Assembly (NCBI RefSeq): GCF_000949635.1 | Contig: NZ_BAFN01000001.1 | Coordinates: forward strand, 186,001-250,000 | Source: Candidatus Brocadia sinica JPN1 | GTDB lineage: Bacteria > Planctomycetota > Brocadiia > Brocadiales > Brocadiaceae | DNA length: 64,000 nt | Direction of reading: 5' to 3' | Made by a program: the position numbers and the translations under genes | The notes under the pieces: model-generated | Database searches by the model: none | Told to the model about the DNA's origin: nothing | What the model saw: only the letters and a program-made list of their open reading frames with translations | Shown: positions 60,275 to 64,000 of the stretch, one piece after another | How the letters are laid out: the number at the start of each line of letters is the position of its first letter | Numbering within the stretch: position 1 is the stretch's first letter

Positions 60275-60376
60275 TTTCTCCTCTTTTTGTTATCCACAAA
60301 AATGACTTCTTTCTTGTCTACATTATCATAAATCTTACCTGATACGAAAATTGATTTCCGTATTCACCTCCCGTAC

Positions 60377-60438
60377 TCAAAAAAAAGCCTTACTGCAAAA
60401 GACGATCTTTGGAAAAAAACGTCTTCGGCAGTAAGGCT
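60377..60438 (-). terminator. Riboswitch expression-platform terminator, second copy
   Basis: On the minus strand AGCCTTACTGC (60428-60438) pairs with GCAGTAAGGCT (60386-60396) and is followed by eight T residues. The stem is identical to that of the riboswitch at 3888. Confidence 0.88.
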
Positions 60439-60532
60439 ATCTTTCTATTTTCCTGCGTTTGCAGGAAAATAGTTTAAAGACCCTTTACTTTGCGCCCCCC
60501 TGATCACTCAGGGTTTACCTTTGTCGTAACAA
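60420..60532 (-). ncRNA. Cyclic di-GMP-I (GEMM) riboswitch aptamer, second copy
   Basis: Read on the minus strand: ACGACAAAGGTAAACCC, a CCCTGA/TCAGGG stem with GTGA (GNRA) loop, GGCGCAAAG, then AAAGGGTCTTTA. A long stem CTATTTTCCTGC/GCAGGAAAATAG follows, and finally TAGCCTTACTGCCGAAG. The core matches the copy at 3757-3904 almost base for base and has the same overlap with a terminator. The controlled gene is the broken kelch-type gene starting at 60274. Confidence 0.88.
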
Positions 60533-60815
60533 TTTAGTAGGAGCAAAACAAACGCCAGAATATAAACACAGAAGTGGACTTTAAATTAATTATTCCATAA
60601 AACAATGTTTATTAATAACTTATAACTATAACATGACAGGTATAAATAGCAATCGATTTATCCAAAGAAAATGAAAAAAGTGTGTTGTGACACAGAAGTG
60701 TGACGTCACACAAGTGTGCCATGACACATTGATATGATATGCCATTTCCGACGTACCAGACTATTGTTTTTAACTTCCTCGTACCATTTTTACCCCCCCT
60801 TCCCTAAATCCAAAC
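60533..60815. other. Region between the second riboswitch and ubiA
   Basis: It holds the presumed promoter of the riboswitch transcript, but no clear -35/-10 pair is visible. TGTGTTGTGACACAGAAGTGTG and GTGTGCCATGACACA around 60680-60730 form repeated TGTGACA-type words in both orientations, possibly an operator region. No coding frame is seen. Confidence 0.45.
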
Positions 60816-61709
60816 TTATCTCACAAAGATATCTAGTAAGGTTATGCCCATCAGGCCGACACTGATAATTCCATTCACGGTAAAAAAGGCTGTATTGATT
60901 TTTGATAGATCTTTTGGCCTGACGAGGGAATGTTCATAAATAAGCAAAGCGGCAACGATACATACCCCGATCGTATACAGAATACCTAAATCTGTGTATC
61001 GGGATACTGCCAGCAGCACCCCTACCATGAAAAGATGTAATACGGCAGAAAGTATTAGCGCCCCCTTAATGCCTAATTTCTTCGGAAGGGAATATAATCC
61101 CGATTTTATGTCATGTTCCACGTCCTGACAGGCATAAATAATATCGAATCCCGCCGTCCACAATACAACGGCAAGACTCAGCAGGAAAGGGGGAGCCGCC
61201 AGCGTTCCCTGAATCCCTACCCATGCGCCAAGGGGTGACAGCCCTAATGCAATGCCCAGCACAAAATGAGACAAATGGGTAAACCGCTTTGTGTACGAAT
61301 ACCCGAAGACGACAAGGATGGCCAGCGGAGACATATAAAAGGCCAGCCGATTGAGTAACCATGCACAAATAATGAAAAGAATGACGCACAAGAAGGTGAA
61401 TATCCATACGTACTTTCTTCCGATTTTCTTCTGCAGTTCGACACGATATGCGGTACGTGGATTGTGAATGTCGTATGAGGTGTCAACCAGCCGGTTGAAC
61501 GACATGGCGGCGCTCCTTGCTGCTATCAGCGCCGCAAGGATGAGCAGTAATTGTTTCAGTCCTGGCATGCCGCCTGCCGCTAGAAATGCGCTCATCACGG
61601 CAAAGGGAAAGGAAAATATGGTATGACTGAATTTGATTAAATCGAATATCGAAGTAATCTTTTTCAGCAGATACGAAAACCCCATTTTGACTTTGTGTGT
61701 TTCACTCAT
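60816..61709 (-). CDS. ubiA: UbiA-like polyprenyltransferase
   Basis: A 297-residue membrane prenyltransferase with about eight helices. The first aspartate motif is SFNRLVDTSYDIHNPRT and the second YACQDVEHDIKSGLYSLP. The N-terminus has FSHTIFSFPFAVMSAFLAAG, as in MqnP/UbiA-type enzymes that attach the side chain of menaquinone. With UbiX (37111) it suggests the futalosine route; other mqn genes are not in the window. ATG at 61709 fits the family. Confidence 0.93.
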   Translation of the reverse strand: MSETHKVKMGFSYLLKKITSIFDLIKFSHTIFSFPFAVMSAFLAAGGMPGLKQLLLILAALIAARSAAMSFNRLVDTSYDIHNPRTAYRVELQKKIGRKYVWIFTFLCVILFIICAWLLNRLAFYMSPLAILVVFGYSYTKRFTHLSHFVLGIALGLSPLGAWVGIQGTLAAPPFLLSLAVVLWTAGFDIIYACQDVEHDIKSGLYSLPKKLGIKGALILSAVLHLFMVGVLLAVSRYTDLGILYTIGVCIVAALLIYEHSLVRPKDLSKINTAFFTVNGIISVGLMGITLLDIFVR

Positions 61710-62320
61710 AATGCGCTTATCGTAACTTTTAGGGGACGATTACATTTAACACTTTTGGCGGCTTTTTTATAATAAGATAAATCCCACCCCCCTGAATCGT
61801 TCGACTGGGCTCACGGGGTAGTCCCCTGCCGGGACGGGACTTTTCTAGTATCCTCTCGAAAGGAGATGTATAAGGGCGTTGCAGAAAGTTAATGCTTCAA
61901 GCCCAGCACGGACAAACTCCGTTTGCCCGCGCCCGGTATAGATTATCAAATTGGAGATTATAGGAACAAACGATGTATTAATCAAGGACGTAGTCGGGAT
62001 GTAATTATGCCTTATGGCCGGCGTATCTGTCAGAGTGGCAGCAATAAGAATTTATTTACCTCAAAAGTGTCATAATGACAACGATAAAATCGTGTTGCCA
62101 AGGAAAAAAAAATTTGTACAATTAAAATTAAGTCAAAAATTAAGTGAGTCATAACTAATTACTCTATAAATTAATAGAGATTTTTTGTATTGAACGCAAT
62201 CATCTGATTACCCGAGTGAAAACAGGATGTACATCTTTTGAAAATGTGAGAAGATTTTGTTGGTATATTATTTGCTCTGTCAGAGTTTATGTTTTCTCAA
62301 AATTGAGTGAGGATTCAATT
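61710..62320. other. Long intergenic region with dispersed repeats
   Basis: About 610 bases. 61783-61870 carries fragments of the repeat families (TCCCACCCCCCTGAATCG, TTCGACTGGGCTCACGGGG), and 61906-61932 a palindromic repeat. A small hairpin CTCTATAAATTAATAGAG lies near 62162. A longer frame open from 62216 adds 35 residues to the receiver gene but looks non-coding. I see no CIRCE element for groES. Confidence 0.5.
61906..61932. repeat. Dispersed palindromic repeat, copy e
   Basis: GCACGGACAAAC and GTTTGCCCGCGC form an imperfect stem around TCC. About 90 bases before it, TTCGACTGGGCTCACGG is a copy of the middle part of the long-form repeat. Confidence 0.68.
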
Positions 62321-62725
62321 ATGATGGCATTGTTAGATCCACGCGCGGGGCATTATTCAGTTCTTATAACGGATGACGATGAATCATGCCGTGATAGTAT
62401 AAAAGACGTATTTAAACCGAAGGGTTACACAACATATCTTGCCAGTTGTGGACGAGAGGCGGTTAAGATAGCCAAGACGGAAGAGGTACATCTTCTCATT
62501 TTGGATGTACACCTTCCTGATTATAGCGGACTTGAAACATTTAAGATTATAAAAAAGGAGATTAGTCTTGCCATTCCTTGCATTTTTATGTCGGGCGAAA
62601 TAACAAAGGAGCTTCAAATTGATCTTATAAGCGAGGATGTGTATACCCTGATACCAAAACCGATTAACATCAATATATTACGGGATTCCGTAGAGCAGGT
62701 TATTGCGAAATACTATTGGAAATAA
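62321..62725 (+). CDS. Stand-alone response regulator receiver protein
   Basis: A 134-residue CheY-like receiver with a short N-terminal extension. The acidic pocket is in VLITDDDESCRDSI, and the phosphorylated aspartate in LLILDVHLPDYSGL. The threonine/serine switch is in IFMSGE and the lysine in LIPKPININ. No output domain is fused. The ATG at 62321 has GAGGA about eight bases upstream, so the longer frame from 62216 is rejected. No histidine kinase is adjacent; groES is the next gene. Confidence 0.92.
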   Translation: MMALLDPRAGHYSVLITDDDESCRDSIKDVFKPKGYTTYLASCGREAVKIAKTEEVHLLILDVHLPDYSGLETFKIIKKEISLAIPCIFMSGEITKELQIDLISEDVYTLIPKPININILRDSVEQVIAKYYWK

Positions 62726-62791
62726 TTCATCAGGTCCGCATTTATTCGAGGGTAAAGGCTAAAAGAAAAGTTGTCATTGCCAAGAGGAACG

Positions 62792-62823
62792 GCGAAGCAA
62801 TCACAGTCTTGAGATTGCTTCGC
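62792..62823. repeat. GCGAAGCAATC hairpin repeat
   Basis: GCGAAGCAATC and GATTGCTTCGC form an 11-base-pair stem around a 10-base loop. It is preceded by GTCATTGCCAAGAGG, the usual lead-in of a repeat family known from many bacteria. It lies between the receiver gene and groES. The frame open through it is not taken as a gene. Confidence 0.82.
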
Positions 62824-62913
62824 GGAGTTTATACTGAGCAAAGCGGATGTCCTCTCAATGACGGATTCATGTCAGCGTATTTAGGACGTTTAAAGAAAGG
62901 AGTGATTTGAGAT

Positions 62914-64000
<1,087 letters not shown>

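Noticed and set aside
62716-62910. 64-codon open frame between the receiver gene and groES
   Set aside because: It runs through the GTCATTGCC...GCGAAGCAATC hairpin repeat, a non-coding repeat family, and its peptide resembles no protein.
61710-62913. CIRCE operator for groESL
   Set aside because: No TTAGCACTC-N9-GAGTGCTAA or close variant was found upstream of groES or of the receiver gene.

Overview
The window looks like chromosomal DNA from an anaerobic, low-GC planctomycete, most likely an anammox bacterium (Brocadiales; Kuenenia/Brocadia/Jettenia type). The grounds are multihaem c-type cytochromes with atypical CX3CH and CX4CH haem sites beside a cytochrome b, a short PheT lacking the EMAP-II tRNA-binding domain, a planctomycete-style DUF1559-like pilin, SBBP and beta-helix surface proteins, and anaerobic enzymes (LarE, an AmmeMemoRadiSam-type radical SAM enzyme, UbiX/UbiA). 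The genus is an inference. No rRNA, CRISPR array or prophage was found. Three tRNA genes are present.

Layout. 1-2600: end of a DUF58 gene, moxR, mobB and a small cytochrome c. 2600-7250: rtcA, then a cyclic-di-GMP-I riboswitch with terminator leading into a 1080-residue secreted beta-helix protein with four 186/187-residue repeats. 7250-9000: a decayed IS1634-type element and a small zinc-ribbon gene. 9000-12500: sppA, arfB, cyclophilin, cobT. 12780-20850: type IV pilus/type II secretion cluster (two assembly ATPases, one inner-membrane protein, four minor pilins), then a Nudix gene. 21380-27860 (minus): tRNA-Val and thrS-infC-rpmI-rplT-pheS-pheT, with infC starting at AUU and an attenuator-like hairpin before pheS. 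28170-35620: nadA, larE, a pilin, a radical SAM gene, uspA, a stand-alone glycyl-radical-like protein, gene remnants, two tRNA-Ser genes. 35630-47520: housekeeping genes (gltX, cysS, rsmA, pdxA, ubiX, a second sppA) and small uncharacterised pairs. 47700-54630: ribE, psd, an SBBP beta-propeller protein, and a minus-strand cytochrome b / 11-haem / 6-haem operon. 54900-64000: CDF transporter, the second zinc-ribbon paralogue, an rRNA methyltransferase, cbiM with a PDGLE gene, a second c-di-GMP riboswitch ahead of a broken kelch-type gene, ubiA, a lone receiver protein, groES and the start of groEL.

The main connecting theme is cyclic di-GMP and the cell surface. Two nearly identical class I riboswitches, about 56 kb apart and on opposite strands, each stand in front of a secreted protein gene. 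The pilus ATPases carry MshEN-like N-terminal motifs that lack the canonical RLG residues. A second theme is decay: an IS element, a HAD hydrolase, a methyltransferase and a kelch gene are reduced to remnants, and the 11-haem cytochrome gene has a 3' frameshift. Three families of short dispersed repeats occupy intergenic DNA, sometimes inside operons.
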